In this document: positions 7,811 to 16,054 of the stretch, piece after piece
How the letters are laid out: every line of letters begins with the position of its first letter
How positions within the stretch are numbered: the first letter of the stretch is position 1
NCBI RefSeq assembly: GCF_900166655.1
Contig: NZ_FVZB01000006.1
Span: 806,001-870,000, forward strand
Reading direction: 5' to 3'
Origin: Halobacillus hunanensis
GTDB taxonomy: Bacteria > Bacillota > Bacilli > Bacillales > Halobacillaceae
DNA length: 64,000 nucleotides
The notes under the pieces: model-generated
Seen by the model: the letters and a program-made list of their open reading frames with translations, nothing else
What the model was told of the DNA's origin: nothing
The model's database searches: none
Program-made: the position numbers and the translations under genes

Positions 7811-9283
7811 ATGGGCTACGAAGGATATCGACGATCGAAACAGCCTGTTTATGATCGTTTTACAGATAATATTGATTTTATGAAAAAAGAGCTCGGGATT
7901 GGGGAAAGTTTCGATGCGATCCATCTGGACTTGAACTATGCTGGGCGCGATATGGGCATGTTTTTGATTGACGGCTTTGCGAAGGATAAGATTCTGCATT
8001 TCCTCATGAAGCTGCTGGCTGATCTTGAGCCTGAACAGCTTGATGCTGAACCGTTAACGAAATTGATGAAAACCTATCTTCCGTACATAGAGATTAGTAC
8101 AGAAGATGATTTGGATAAAACCGTATTCTGGGTACTAAGTGGTGCGACCGCGCTCATCGTAGATGGCATTGATAAAGTTATTATTATTGACGCGAGGACG
8201 TATCCGGTCAGGAGCCCGTCCGAGCCTGATTTAGAGCGCGTAACACGCGGGCCGCGGGACGGTTTTGTCGAAACAGTGGTCTTTAATACAGCCCTGACAC
8301 GACGCCGTGTGCGCGACCCTTCCCTGAGGATGGAGTACATGTCGATCGGGAGACGATCGCAAACCGATATTTGTGTGTCGTACATTAAGGATATCGCCGA
8401 CCCTCACATTGTTGACAATATTAAGAGTTCGCTTAAAAAAATTGATACCGATGGACTTCCGCTTGGTGAGAAAACGGTGGAGGAATTTCTATGCGGACGA
8501 GGCTGGAACCCGTATCCGACGGTGCGCTACACCGAGCGTCCCGACACGGCGGCTATTCATTTGTATGAGGGTCATGTGCTTGTGATTGTTGACGGGTCAC
8601 CAAGTGTACTGATTACGCCGGCGACCTTTTGGCACCACCTGCACCACGTAGAAGAGTATCGGCAGCGTCCGATTGTAGGGGCTTACTTCCGTATCGTCCG
8701 ATTTCTGGCGGTATGGATGTCGATCTTCCTGCTACCGCTCTGGTTCTTTTTTGCAGAAAACCAGAATTTATTGCCCGAAATGTTAAGTTTTATCGGTCCA
8801 AAAGAGTCGATTCTGATTCCGTTACTGATACAGCTCGTCCTCGTTGAAATTGGGATGGACATGCTCAGGATGGCGACGATTCATACACCATCCGCAATGG
8901 CCACCGCCCTCGGGCTCGTCTCGGCAGTTATTATCGGGCAGATTGCCGTAGCCGTAGGGCTGTTTACCAACGAGGTCATTTTGTACATTTCGCTTGTCGC
9001 GATTGGTACATTCGCAACACCTTCGTATGAATTTGCTCTGGCAAACAGGATCTTTCGTCTCGCTTTGCTGTTTGTAACAGCCGCCTTTGGTTTAGCCGGA
9101 TTTGCGATTGGCCTTGCTATATGGGCCCTCTCGCTAATTCGCGTCAAATCATTCAACATTCCGTACCTGTGGCCGCTTGTTCCGTTTAACTACCGTGCTC
9201 TTAGAGACGTGCTTCTAAGAGCACCGATGCCACTGAAAAACAGGCGTCCAAAAGCTTTCCATCCGAGAGATCCAGACCGTTAA
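7811..9283 (+). CDS. GerA-family spore germination protein, SpoVAF-like
   Basis: A 490-residue inner-membrane protein of the GerA family: a hydrophilic N-terminal domain (1-290) with RTYPVRSPSEPDLERVTRGPRDGF and GRRSQTD motifs, and a C-terminal half with five or six membrane helices (about 295-455). The N-terminus (KKELGIGESFD, LIDGFAKDK) resembles SpoVAF rather than nutrient receptor A subunits, and no B or C subunit genes follow, so a SpoVAF-like role in dipicolinate release channels is likelier than a full receptor. AACGGAGGAGG precedes ATG 7811; the longer frame from 7763 lacks a site. Confidence 0.85.
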   Translation: MGYEGYRRSKQPVYDRFTDNIDFMKKELGIGESFDAIHLDLNYAGRDMGMFLIDGFAKDKILHFLMKLLADLEPEQLDAEPLTKLMKTYLPYIEISTEDDLDKTVFWVLSGATALIVDGIDKVIIIDARTYPVRSPSEPDLERVTRGPRDGFVETVVFNTALTRRRVRDPSLRMEYMSIGRRSQTDICVSYIKDIADPHIVDNIKSSLKKIDTDGLPLGEKTVEEFLCGRGWNPYPTVRYTERPDTAAIHLYEGHVLVIVDGSPSVLITPATFWHHLHHVEEYRQRPIVGAYFRIVRFLAVWMSIFLLPLWFFFAENQNLLPEMLSFIGPKESILIPLLIQLVLVEIGMDMLRMATIHTPSAMATALGLVSAVIIGQIAVAVGLFTNEVILYISLVAIGTFATPSYEFALANRIFRLALLFVTAAFGLAGFAIGLAIWALSLIRVKSFNIPYLWPLVPFNYRALRDVLLRAPMPLKNRRPKAFHPRDPDR

Positions 9284-9288
9284 TGATT

Positions 9289-9317
9289 AAAGGATACGAC
9301 GCGGAGTCGTATCCTTT
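9289..9317 (+). terminator. Strong hairpin after the germination gene
   Basis: A perfect 12-bp stem (9289-9300 with 9306-9317) with a five-base loop, starting 5 bp after the stop at 9283. The T-run is only partial. Confidence 0.75.
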
Positions 9318-9423
9318 AGTTGTATGTTATTTATTTTCGAGTGGCTGTATCCATCAAATTGAACCTGTCGTCACGACAGGTTCATATGAACGTATTATCC
9401 CAAGTACGTACATGATAAGGACA

Positions 9424-9717
9424 TCATTCTCCTTTTTGTTTAGAACCATCGACTAATAATAGAACGGCCGTAATAATGTGCATCGTCATGCCCACAAACG
9501 GAATCCACCCTACAACCGATGTAACAATCCCTAGTATCGGTCCGTGGATCTTAACATCATTCTTAACACTCACAATTAATGTAGCAATGTGTAATAACAA
9601 CATCACTGCCAACGGTGTCCACGCCAGTCCGAGGATGATACTTCCCCCAATGATCGGAATTCCTAATAACGCTTCCAATCCACCTGAAATGAGTTTTAAT
9701 ACTTTAGCTGCCATCAT
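9424..9717 (-). CDS. Small hydrophobic membrane protein, unknown
   Basis: A 97-residue protein with three hydrophobic segments (GIPIIGGSIILGLAWTPLAV, then about 38-58 and 68-90) and a short charged tail. The ATG at 9717 sits eight bases after GGGAGGG, inside the end of the upstream gene (14-bp overlap), which indicates translational coupling to the DUF4064 protein. Function is unknown; a small membrane complex with its partner is inferred. Confidence 0.65.
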   Translation of the reverse strand: MMAAKVLKLISGGLEALLGIPIIGGSIILGLAWTPLAVMLLLHIATLIVSVKNDVKIHGPILGIVTSVVGWIPFVGMTMHIITAVLLLVDGSKQKGE

Positions 9718-10135
9718 ATGAATTTCCCTCCCGTTGTTCCACAACTTGTTCTTTCTCTTTCGATGCGTTTATTAACGCTATTGATCCTGCAATAATAATC
9801 AATACACAAGGGATTAAATGAAATAGATTAATAATTGCCCCTATAATCCCCAAGACTAACAACCATACACCGCTATTTTTCACCCCTCCATCCAAACTGC
9901 CAGGCGTTGACTTCACAAGGGTGATAATAAAGATAGCTATCGTAAGAACGCCCTGTGTGATTGAAACAATTAACCCTATACCCAAGGCCCCATCAGTCAA
10001 CGGGGCATAATACGGCTGATCCGCATCCACTATTCCCGCGAAGAAGTAGGTTCCAAAGAAGAACCACATAATGGATCCGATCATCCCCAATATCGAACCG
10101 ATTAACCCTAACACGAATATACCGGTTTTATTCAC
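9704..10135 (-). CDS. DUF4064-like four-helix membrane protein
   Basis: A 143-residue protein with four membrane helices. It begins MNKTGIFVLGLIGSILGMIGS and has VWLLVLGIIGAIINLFHLIPCVLIIIAGSIAL in the second half, resembling DUF4064 proteins, followed by a charged tail (KEKEQVVEQREGN). It is the second of three tightly spaced minus-strand frames and overlaps the next gene. Function is unknown. Confidence 0.7.
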   Translation of the reverse strand: MNKTGIFVLGLIGSILGMIGSIMWFFFGTYFFAGIVDADQPYYAPLTDGALGIGLIVSITQGVLTIAIFIITLVKSTPGSLDGGVKNSGVWLLVLGIIGAIINLFHLIPCVLIIIAGSIALINASKEKEQVVEQREGNSYDGS

Positions 10136-10396
10136 CTATTTTCCCCCTTCCACTTCCTCATCGTATTCATAATTTAGCTCTTTGCTCCTTCGCTGTGCTC
10201 CAATATCGAACGCAATTTCGCCCTTAGCAGGCGCTTTCTGAAAATAAGTAATGTCAGTCAGCTCATTTGGTAAAAATAGATCACGAACATTCTTATGCAC
10301 GTTTTCCTTCAAATAGGATTCTTTCTTTTCGACATCTGTCGAATTATAGAATTCGTCTGCAAACTCCATCGCAGAATTCCCTACTATAACCCGCAA
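10136..10396 (-). CDS. Hypothetical protein, possibly an eroded lipoprotein
   Basis: An 86-codon frame ending on the start of the DUF4064 gene. The only upstream starts are TTG 10396 (no ribosome binding site) and ATG 10369 (weak TAGGG). The sequence (MEFADEFYNSTDVEKKESYL ... YFQKAPAKGEIAFDIGAQRR) looks like the inside of a secreted or lipoprotein domain without a signal peptide. Upstream DNA has ATGAAGTCTC at about 10475 in another frame, leading into hydrophobic codons, so the signal peptide may have been lost by a frameshift. It could be a remnant. Confidence 0.4.
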   Translation of the reverse strand: MRVIVGNSAMEFADEFYNSTDVEKKESYLKENVHKNVRDLFLPNELTDITYFQKAPAKGEIAFDIGAQRRSKELNYEYDEEVEGGK

Positions 10397-10598
10397 ATAA
10401 TCTGATCAAAAGCAAAGCAGACCCTAATGCTCATAAGAGACTTCATACTATTTACCCTCTACCGGGTACCTTTCGGAGATATCCCTCGTACATATGTATG
10501 TAAAATCCTCTAATAGCATAATTACTTTTTCCCAATTTGTAAAGTTTTTGTAATTTATCCAACAAAACAACTCTTTCAATGAACCTCCTGCAACGTTG

Positions 10599-10629
10599 AA
10601 AAGGCTGACGAAAAATTCGTCAGCCTTTT
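10599..10629. terminator. Bidirectional intrinsic terminator
   Basis: A perfect 14-bp stem (10599-10612 with 10616-10629), A-rich on one side and T-rich on the other, lies downstream of the minus-strand YjcZ gene. Confidence 0.85.
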
Positions 10630-10688
10630 TAAAATTCAGGAATCAGACTCTGGGGGAGAATCGATCCTGACTCATAAATCCATTCACA

Positions 10689-10793
10689 TTAAAAACCACC
10701 GTAACCACCACCGAATGCACTAGCTCCAACGATGATTAGTAGAATGAAAAGGACTACAAGCAAAGCAAATCCTCCACCATATCCGTAACTCAT
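10689..10793 (-). CDS. YjcZ-family small sporulation protein
   Basis: A 34-residue protein: [12 protein letters not shown], one membrane helix ([15 protein letters not shown]) and a Gly/Tyr-rich end GGGYGGF. This composition is diagnostic of the YjcZ family of tiny sporulation-associated membrane proteins in Bacillaceae. AAAGGGGGTGAG lies just before the ATG. The role in the spore is not known. It is monocistronic, with a terminator about 60 bp downstream. Confidence 0.85.
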   Translation of the reverse strand: MSYGYGGGFALLVVLFILLIIVGASAFGGGYGGF

Positions 10794-10897
10794 TATCTCA
10801 CCCCCTTTTTAATTACACTATGATGGAAGATCAATAACGAGTGGACAATAAGCCACCCCTTACCAAAAATAGGTTTCCGTACAGAAATGGAATAAAA

Positions 10898-10940
10898 AAC
10901 CACCTCAGGTCATCCAAAATCTGGATGACCTGAGGTGGTT
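10898..10940. repeat. 39-bp palindrome family, copy 2, terminator-like
   Basis: Core arms at 10900-10916 and 10922-10938 are identical to copy 1; loop AAATC; outer pair AA/TT. It lies 40 bp past the stop of the sortase gene, with TTTTTTATT following in that direction. Confidence 0.92.
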
Positions 10941-10978
10941 AATAATGGTAATTAGTTCAGGTATGGTGGGAGGCGGTA

Positions 10979-11956
10979 TTATTCGGCTTTGGTGGGTTTG
11001 GAGGGTTCTGATTCGGTTCCGTCCAGGTAAACGGTTGTTACGTAATACGTGTATTTCGATGCTTCAGGATCGGTGTACGTTTTGCGTTCGTGTTCAGAAA
11101 TGCTGGCTACTTTTTTGAAGTTCTCGCCATCTTCACTGCGATACACACGATAGCCTGCCACCCCATCAACACGGACTGCGTGCCATGTTATGAAAGTTCC
11201 GTTTACTTCCACATGGGTAGGGGCTTTAATCTCGTAATCGGCGTCTTCTTTAGGCTGCTCTTTATCCAAAGAGGATTTCAGTTCCGTGTACACCACCAAA
11301 CGCTCTTCATGGGTGCCTTTGTCATAGTTGAAGTTCCCTGTGCACGTAATCAAGTTGAGCCTTTTTTTATTAGTTTTCCCGAAAACTTTCTCAATTGGTG
11401 CGTCGTTACGCGGATAGCTTTCAAGTTTTTGCACGACAAACGTCAGCTCTTTTCCTTCTTCATTCGTGACAATGACTTCATCACCTTTTTGTAAATCATC
11501 CAGGTAGAAAAAGACGGCTGGTCCAGATTGGTTATCCACGTGCCCGGCCATGACAGCGTTCCCGGTATTGCCCGGCTTCGTGCCTGGCTCGAACCATCCG
11601 ACTGTTTTGTCATCTTTCGGCACGCCCATTTGTCCGCTGTCGAGGATGCCTACTTTGGATACAGGCTCATCAATGTCGAGACTGGGAATTTTTAAGTTGG
11701 TTGGAACAATTCCGCTGCTCGTGTCTGGTTTATCCGTTTCAAAATTAACTTCTTTGATGTCCCCTGATTCATCAACGAGCGTAAACTCTTCCGATTTCAA
11801 GGAGAGATCAGAGGCTTCCTGTTTTTTATTGTCAGAGGTTGCTGTATCAGCTGTCGGATCGTAAGGGGAGGTAAAGTTCGCCCATACGTTTGAATTATAC
11901 CCCGCCAGCAGCAGGGCCCCTAAGCCTACTATGGTAAAATACGTTCTCCACTTCAT
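10979..11956 (-). CDS. Class F sortase with C-terminal fibronectin type III domain
   Basis: A 325-residue membrane-anchored transpeptidase. One N-terminal helix (residues 6-20) is followed by a linker and a sortase barrel (about 83-228). Catalytic residues are visible: His139 in MAGHVDNQ, Cys205 in LITCTG and Arg219 in HEERLVVY. Residues 245-322 form a fibronectin III domain (ITWHAVRVDGVAGYRVYRS, YTYYVTTVYLDGTESEPS), an unusual addition for this class. Its likely substrate is the MPKTG protein encoded just upstream. ATG 11956 has AAAGGTG at proper distance; GTG 11965 and ATG 11962 are alternatives. A terminator-like hairpin separates it from the substrate gene. Confidence 0.9.
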   Translation of the reverse strand: MKWRTYFTIVGLGALLLAGYNSNVWANFTSPYDPTADTATSDNKKQEASDLSLKSEEFTLVDESGDIKEVNFETDKPDTSSGIVPTNLKIPSLDIDEPVSKVGILDSGQMGVPKDDKTVGWFEPGTKPGNTGNAVMAGHVDNQSGPAVFFYLDDLQKGDEVIVTNEEGKELTFVVQKLESYPRNDAPIEKVFGKTNKKRLNLITCTGNFNYDKGTHEERLVVYTELKSSLDKEQPKEDADYEIKAPTHVEVNGTFITWHAVRVDGVAGYRVYRSEDGENFKKVASISEHERKTYTDPEASKYTYYVTTVYLDGTESEPSKPTKAE

Positions 11957-12007
11957 ACCCATCACCTTTTTTGAAATGTATTTATCATCACGTTACGCTT
12001 TTTTTAT

Positions 12008-12036
12008 GAAAAAAGGAGAGGGTTGCCCCTCCCTCT
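12008..12036 (-). terminator. Hairpin with T-run between substrate and sortase genes
   Basis: An AGAGGG/CCCTCT stem is followed on the minus strand by CTTTTTTC. It would reduce read-through from the anchored-protein gene into the sortase gene. Confidence 0.5.
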
Positions 12037-12122
12037 AGCTTATCATGTTGCGACTCGTATCCTTTGCATATGACCTTGAGAGGGTTTTAAGGAACTCGCC
12101 GTTGTTGTATCAAAATATAGTG

Positions 12123-12173
12123 AGGACAGTCGCATTCACCTTGATCCGAAGATGAGGTAAATGCGGGTGTCCT
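12123..12173. other. Imperfect 19-bp inverted repeat after the anchored-protein gene
   Basis: The arms 12123-12141 and 12155-12173 match at 16 of 19 positions around a 13-bp loop, about 50 bp downstream of the stop at 12222. It could be an RNA stability element or leader structure for the sortase gene; there is no T-run. Confidence 0.5.
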
Positions 12174-12221
12174 TTAGGCCCCCCAAAGGCTGGACCCCCT
12201 GAGGAGCTTTGTATTACTTAT

Positions 12222-13559
12222 TTATTGCTGTGCTTTTTTTCTAATCATGAAGCCGCCTGAGATCAAGACAAGGGCTCCAAATGCTGCCCATGTCCAAAGA
12301 CTGTTTGTGGCTGTACCGCCCATTCCGGTCTTCGGCATGTCAGATGGCATTTGCTCAGTTGAGAATTTATCAGGCATTTGTTTGACAATCGCATCACTCA
12401 GCTTTTCACCAACTCCAAACATAAAGCCATATCCATCGCGGAAAGACTCATATGTTGCTTGGTAATCGCCAGCTACATAGTGATCAAATGTTTGGATAAC
12501 ATCTTCTTCATGTGCCCAAAGTGCATTCGTTGCAGCATCAGCTGGCAAGTTTCCGCCCGTTGCTTTTCCTAGGAACTCACCTAGCGTTTCTGCAAACGTC
12601 TGCAGGCTTTGCTCCGCTGCCATACGTGCTTCTTTATCATTTTCAAGTGTTGCAGTTACAAGTTGACCTTGTGCTTGGATGTGGTTCTTCTGCCAGATTT
12701 TCTGGAACTGTGAGGCCGCTTCCGCACCATAAATCGATTCAATAGCTTTCGTGAAATCCTGCGTATTCATGTTTTCTGCCCACGTTACAAAATCATAATC
12801 TTCAGCCTGGTTATAGCCCTTTTGCATTCCAAGAACGGCTAGAGCGAAGTGCTCGGCAGCCAGACTGTTCAATTGAGAACGCAAGTCAGCGGCTGGTGTT
12901 ACGGCTTTTGTTCCTTCAAATTTTTCAGGCATTTGTGTAACAATCGCGCTTGATAAAGCTTTACTAATCGTAAACATACGGTCGAATCCTTCACGGAACG
13001 CCTCATATGCTTTTTTGTATTCTCCAGCTACATAATAATCAAATACGTTAATCACATCTTGTTCGTGTGCTGCTAACACTTTTGCTGCTTTTTCCTGAGG
13101 AAGGTTACCTTCTGTTGCTTTAGCAAGGAAAGAACTGAATTGATTGACGAATTCATCAACTTCAGCTTCAGCTGCCTGACGAGCTTCCTTGTCATTGTTC
13201 ACTTTTGCTTCAACAAAATCAGGCGTGTAATCGTTATGTCCAAGAAAAATGTCTTCAAACTTTGCGGCTGCTTCTTCGCCATAAATTGAAGCAATCACCG
13301 GAGTCATATCCTTCGCGTTCTGATCAAGTTTTTTATAAACTTCATCAGCATCTTCGGCATCATTGTAATCCTTAATCATAGCGGTTGTTGCTAACACAAA
13401 GTGTTCAGATAACAATTGATCCAGACCCGCGCGCAAATCGGCGGCTGGTGTCTTTGATGTCGGTTTATCATGTGTTTCCCCTTCATGCGCCATCGCCAGG
13501 GATGGAATAAGCAGCATGATTGCCATAAACATTACGACTGCTTTTTTCAATGTTTTCAA
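12222..13559 (-). CDS. Cell-wall-anchored protein with two helical repeats and an MPKTG sorting signal
   Basis: A 445-residue surface protein. The signal peptide (residues 1-24, ending LAMA) is followed by two homologous helical domains (about 40-215 and 222-400). Both start TPAADLR and repeat SEHF/AEHF, a GEEA/GAEA motif, NDKEAR and AHE-DVI-FD-YVAG-Y; the regularly placed His and Glu suggest a ferritin-like or metal-binding bundle (inference). The C-terminus has MPKTG, a hydrophobic stretch (WTWAAFGALVLISGGFMI) and RKK, a sortase signal with Met in place of Leu. TTG 13559 lies nine bases after AAGGAGA, whereas GTG 13568 is only one base away, so the TTG was chosen. The adjacent class F sortase is the likely partner. 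Confidence 0.82.
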   Translation of the reverse strand: MKTLKKAVVMFMAIMLLIPSLAMAHEGETHDKPTSKTPAADLRAGLDQLLSEHFVLATTAMIKDYNDAEDADEVYKKLDQNAKDMTPVIASIYGEEAAAKFEDIFLGHNDYTPDFVEAKVNNDKEARQAAEAEVDEFVNQFSSFLAKATEGNLPQEKAAKVLAAHEQDVINVFDYYVAGEYKKAYEAFREGFDRMFTISKALSSAIVTQMPEKFEGTKAVTPAADLRSQLNSLAAEHFALAVLGMQKGYNQAEDYDFVTWAENMNTQDFTKAIESIYGAEAASQFQKIWQKNHIQAQGQLVTATLENDKEARMAAEQSLQTFAETLGEFLGKATGGNLPADAATNALWAHEEDVIQTFDHYVAGDYQATYESFRDGYGFMFGVGEKLSDAIVKQMPDKFSTEQMPSDMPKTGMGGTATNSLWTWAAFGALVLISGGFMIRKKAQQ

Positions 13560-13740
13560 GTGAGTCACTCTCCTTCAAGTATTGTCTGTCCTGTTTTTCT
13601 TACTAAGCTATCGGGAGTGGATTACAATTGGATCACTTTTTTTATGAATTTTTTTAGGTTATTTGCGGATTTTTTGAAAAAAGCTGTCATGGCGGGGGGT
13701 ATTTAAACACTGAAGGAGGGAGATCTTGCAGTAAATACAG

Positions 13741-13823
13741 GTTAGGGACCAATCTTCTAGCGTTAGAGGACAATATTTTTAGTTAGAGAACAATCCCCCA
13801 CCGATGCAGAACAATAAAGTGGA
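13741..13823. repeat. Degenerate 21-bp tandem repeat, array B (4 units)
   Basis: Units start at 13741, 13762, 13782 and 13803 (one unit is 20 bp); the core is GTTAGRGNACAAT, and the last unit is the weakest. It lies between divergent genes. Confidence 0.85.
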
Positions 13824-13831
13824 AACAACTT

Positions 13832-13873
13832 CCACCTCAGGTCATCCAGTAAATTTCCACCTCAGGTCATCCA
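13832..13873. repeat. Two direct half-copies of the 39-bp palindrome
   Basis: The 17-base arm CCACCTCAGGTCATCCA occurs at 13832-13848 and again at 13857-13873 in the same orientation, so no hairpin can form. It lies about 120 bp before the TauE gene. Confidence 0.92.
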
Positions 13874-13992
13874 AATTAAGGTAATTACCAAAATTTATAC
13901 GATCTCAAACAGTTCGAATCCTGTCATAAAACGGCTAAATATCGTATAATCTACCAATAACCAACACAGTTACTGGAAAAAGGATGAAATAC

Positions 13993-14745
13993 ATGACACT
14001 TCTCTCATTCATAGCGATACTAGCAGCAGGCATTGCAGTAGGATTCATCAACGTCATGGCGGGCGGCGGCTCACTGCTGACGCTGCCGCTGTTGATCTTC
14101 TTCGGGCTCCCGTCATCCGTAGCGAACGGAACCAACCGGATTGCTCTCATGGCACAAAACCTTGTCGCCATCACTTCCTTTCGAAAAAGCGGATACTTTG
14201 ATTGGAAGCTGGGATTGCGGTTGGCGATCCCAGCCTTCCTCGGATCGATCGTCGGGGCAAGATTCGCCATCTCCCTTCCCGACGAACTTTTTAACCGGAT
14301 CCTATCCGTCGTAATGCTGCTCGTCTTAGCCATCATCGTTTGGAAGCCGCATAAGCGACTATCGCAAACATCAGAGCAGGACACCGTTGCCAAAAAAATC
14401 GGTCTCATCCTGGCGTTCTTTCTCGTCGGTGTCTACGGCGGATTCATTCAAGCAGGCGTTGGGTTCATCATCATTGCTGCCCTGACATTGATGTCCGGAC
14501 TTTCGCTTGTGAAAATTAACAGTTTAAAAGCTTTCATCGTCGCGGTCTACACCCTTTCCGCGTTAGTCGTCTTCATCCTCAATGACCAAATCCACTGGGG
14601 ATTCGGCTTAACGTTGGCCCTCGGTACAAGTATCGGTGCCTTTCTCGGCAGCCGGTTCGCCGTGAAACGAGGCGAGAAATGGATACAGCGAATATTGGTA
14701 GTCGCCGTGCTCATAATGGCCATCAGACTATTCTTCTTTACTTAA
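13993..14745 (+). CDS. TauE/SafE-family sulfite/anion permease
   Basis: A 250-residue membrane protein with eight predicted helices. It shows the family marks VGFINVMAGGGSLLTLPLLIF and VANGTNRIA near the N-terminus and the second-half repeat GVYGGFIQAGVGFI. TauE/SafE proteins export or import sulfite, sulfoacetate and related small anions; the substrate here is not deducible. ATG 13993 lies nine bases after AAAAAGG; ATG 13984 directly abuts it. A palindrome copy starts 23 bp after the stop and probably ends the transcript. Confidence 0.85.
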   Translation: MTLLSFIAILAAGIAVGFINVMAGGGSLLTLPLLIFFGLPSSVANGTNRIALMAQNLVAITSFRKSGYFDWKLGLRLAIPAFLGSIVGARFAISLPDELFNRILSVVMLLVLAIIVWKPHKRLSQTSEQDTVAKKIGLILAFFLVGVYGGFIQAGVGFIIIAALTLMSGLSLVKINSLKAFIVAVYTLSALVVFILNDQIHWGFGLTLALGTSIGAFLGSRFAVKRGEKWIQRILVVAVLIMAIRLFFFT

Positions 14746-14763
14746 TAAGGAAATAAAACCAAT

Positions 14764-14812
14764 AACCCCCACCTCAGGTCATCCAGAATCTGGATGACCT
14801 GAGGTGGGGGGT
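14764..14812. repeat. 39-bp palindrome family, copy 4, terminator-like
   Basis: Core 14769-14807 has arms identical to the other copies; loop GAATC; outer pairs AACCC/GGGTT with one extra G. It lies 23 bp past the stop of the TauE gene; the T-run is weak. Confidence 0.92.
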
Positions 14813-14831
14813 TCTTCCAATTATGTTAGCA

Positions 14832-14950
14832 ATTGGGGCAAAATGCGCAGACTCCCAGTAGGAACAGCACGAGCCAAAGATCCCACAGGAAAGCATCTTT
14901 TGTTTTCCTGCGGGATCTGAAGCCGTGCTACGGCAAGCGGAGTATTTTTT
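14832..14950. repeat. Bacillales-type dispersed palindromic element (about 120 bp)
   Basis: A long structured element with nested inverted repeats: AGATCCCACAGGAAA pairs with TTTTCCTGCGGGATCT, and AGCACG pairs outside it with CGTGCT; it ends GCGGAGTATTTTTT. The pattern (GCGCAGACTCC ... AGATCCCACAGG ... GCGGGATCTGAAGCCGTG) resembles a repeat I remember from many Bacillales genomes. It contains no open frame. Confidence 0.65.
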
Positions 14951-14993
14951 ACATATAAATGCAAAACTTCTTTTACAACTCCCTCAGAAGCGT

Positions 14994-16004
14994 TCAACCC
15001 TTTTTCCTTGCTAACGCTTTTCGGTCAACAGCAATTGGCGGTTGTTCAAGCCATCCGTTGTTAATCATAATATTTGCTCCATCTTCAGAATACATCGCGA
15101 TTTCTGCCGATAACCGCACATAGTGCAGTCCCAAATCCCTTCTTGGACTTACGGACATCGACATACCGTATTGGCCCATTCCCGAAGCAATCAAGGCAGA
15201 AATGTGGAACATCATCAGCTTATCTGAGAAAGGGGCAACTGTAGAATCCGTTACCGTATGATCCCATGTTCGTGGGACAGGCAAATATTCTTTGTTCAGC
15301 AAAGTCGAAAAGACCTTTACATGCTTTTGAGCAATATCACGGCCTCTTTCCATGTATTTACGAACTTCTTTAGAACTCGCCACCTGACTGAAACCAATAA
15401 TCAGCGCTTTTCCGATCGCATTACGTTTAATGTTCGTCACAATATTTGTAATCTCAATCCCAAGCAAGGGTCTGCGTTTCCCGACCCAGCCGGTTAGAAA
15501 ACTTTGGTTTGTAACAAAGTCGACCTGGGACGGTTTAGGAATGTGCGGAGGCCGAACATATATCCCTTTTTCTAAGGCAATTTTTTTCGATCGGATATGA
15601 AGTTCTTGTGACTGATCTAAACAATCCTTATAAAAATTGACGATGTCTAACCTAGTCGATGTTCCAGCAGCTAGGCCGCAAGCAGCCAGGGTAAATTTGG
15701 CCATGTTTAAAATATAGACTAGGAAAAATGTATCCGAAAATAGACGCGGAGCGTTCTCATTCACATCATCTTCTGTAAATCCGTATGGAATCGGATAGTT
15801 TTCCGCCTCGAAAATTTGCTTAACCGTGTCGACTTGCTGTTGCATAATCTCCATGGCATAGCTTAGTACAGCTGAGATGTCTGGGTCTTCTACTTTGGCA
15901 AGAAAGTATTTTAGTCCGCAGATGATCATGGTTCCTTGAACATATGATGTCCACAAGGCTGAGACTTCAGCTGAGGTCAGCTCAGGTTGGTGATTTATAT
16001 CCAT
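14994..16004 (-). CDS. DUF3231 protein, spore-coat (CotF)-like, copy 2
   Basis: A 336-residue two-domain ferritin-like protein, similar over its whole length to the copy at 3683-4690: LTSAEVSALWTSYVQGT at the start, PIPYGFTEDDVNENAPRLFSD, linker GIYVRPPHIPKPSQVDFV and end NGWLEQPPIAVDRKAL. GGAGGG lies about nine bases before the ATG. It directly follows a frameshifted paralogue on the same strand (50-bp gap), so the pair is probably a tandem duplication. A spore-surface role is inferred from the family. Confidence 0.87.
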   Translation of the reverse strand: MDINHQPELTSAEVSALWTSYVQGTMIICGLKYFLAKVEDPDISAVLSYAMEIMQQQVDTVKQIFEAENYPIPYGFTEDDVNENAPRLFSDTFFLVYILNMAKFTLAACGLAAGTSTRLDIVNFYKDCLDQSQELHIRSKKIALEKGIYVRPPHIPKPSQVDFVTNQSFLTGWVGKRRPLLGIEITNIVTNIKRNAIGKALIIGFSQVASSKEVRKYMERGRDIAQKHVKVFSTLLNKEYLPVPRTWDHTVTDSTVAPFSDKLMMFHISALIASGMGQYGMSMSVSPRRDLGLHYVRLSAEIAMYSEDGANIMINNGWLEQPPIAVDRKALARKKG

Positions 16005-16054
16005 AGTTTATACCCTCCTGTACGTCCATTTGAAAAATTCACGGTTCAACTGCG

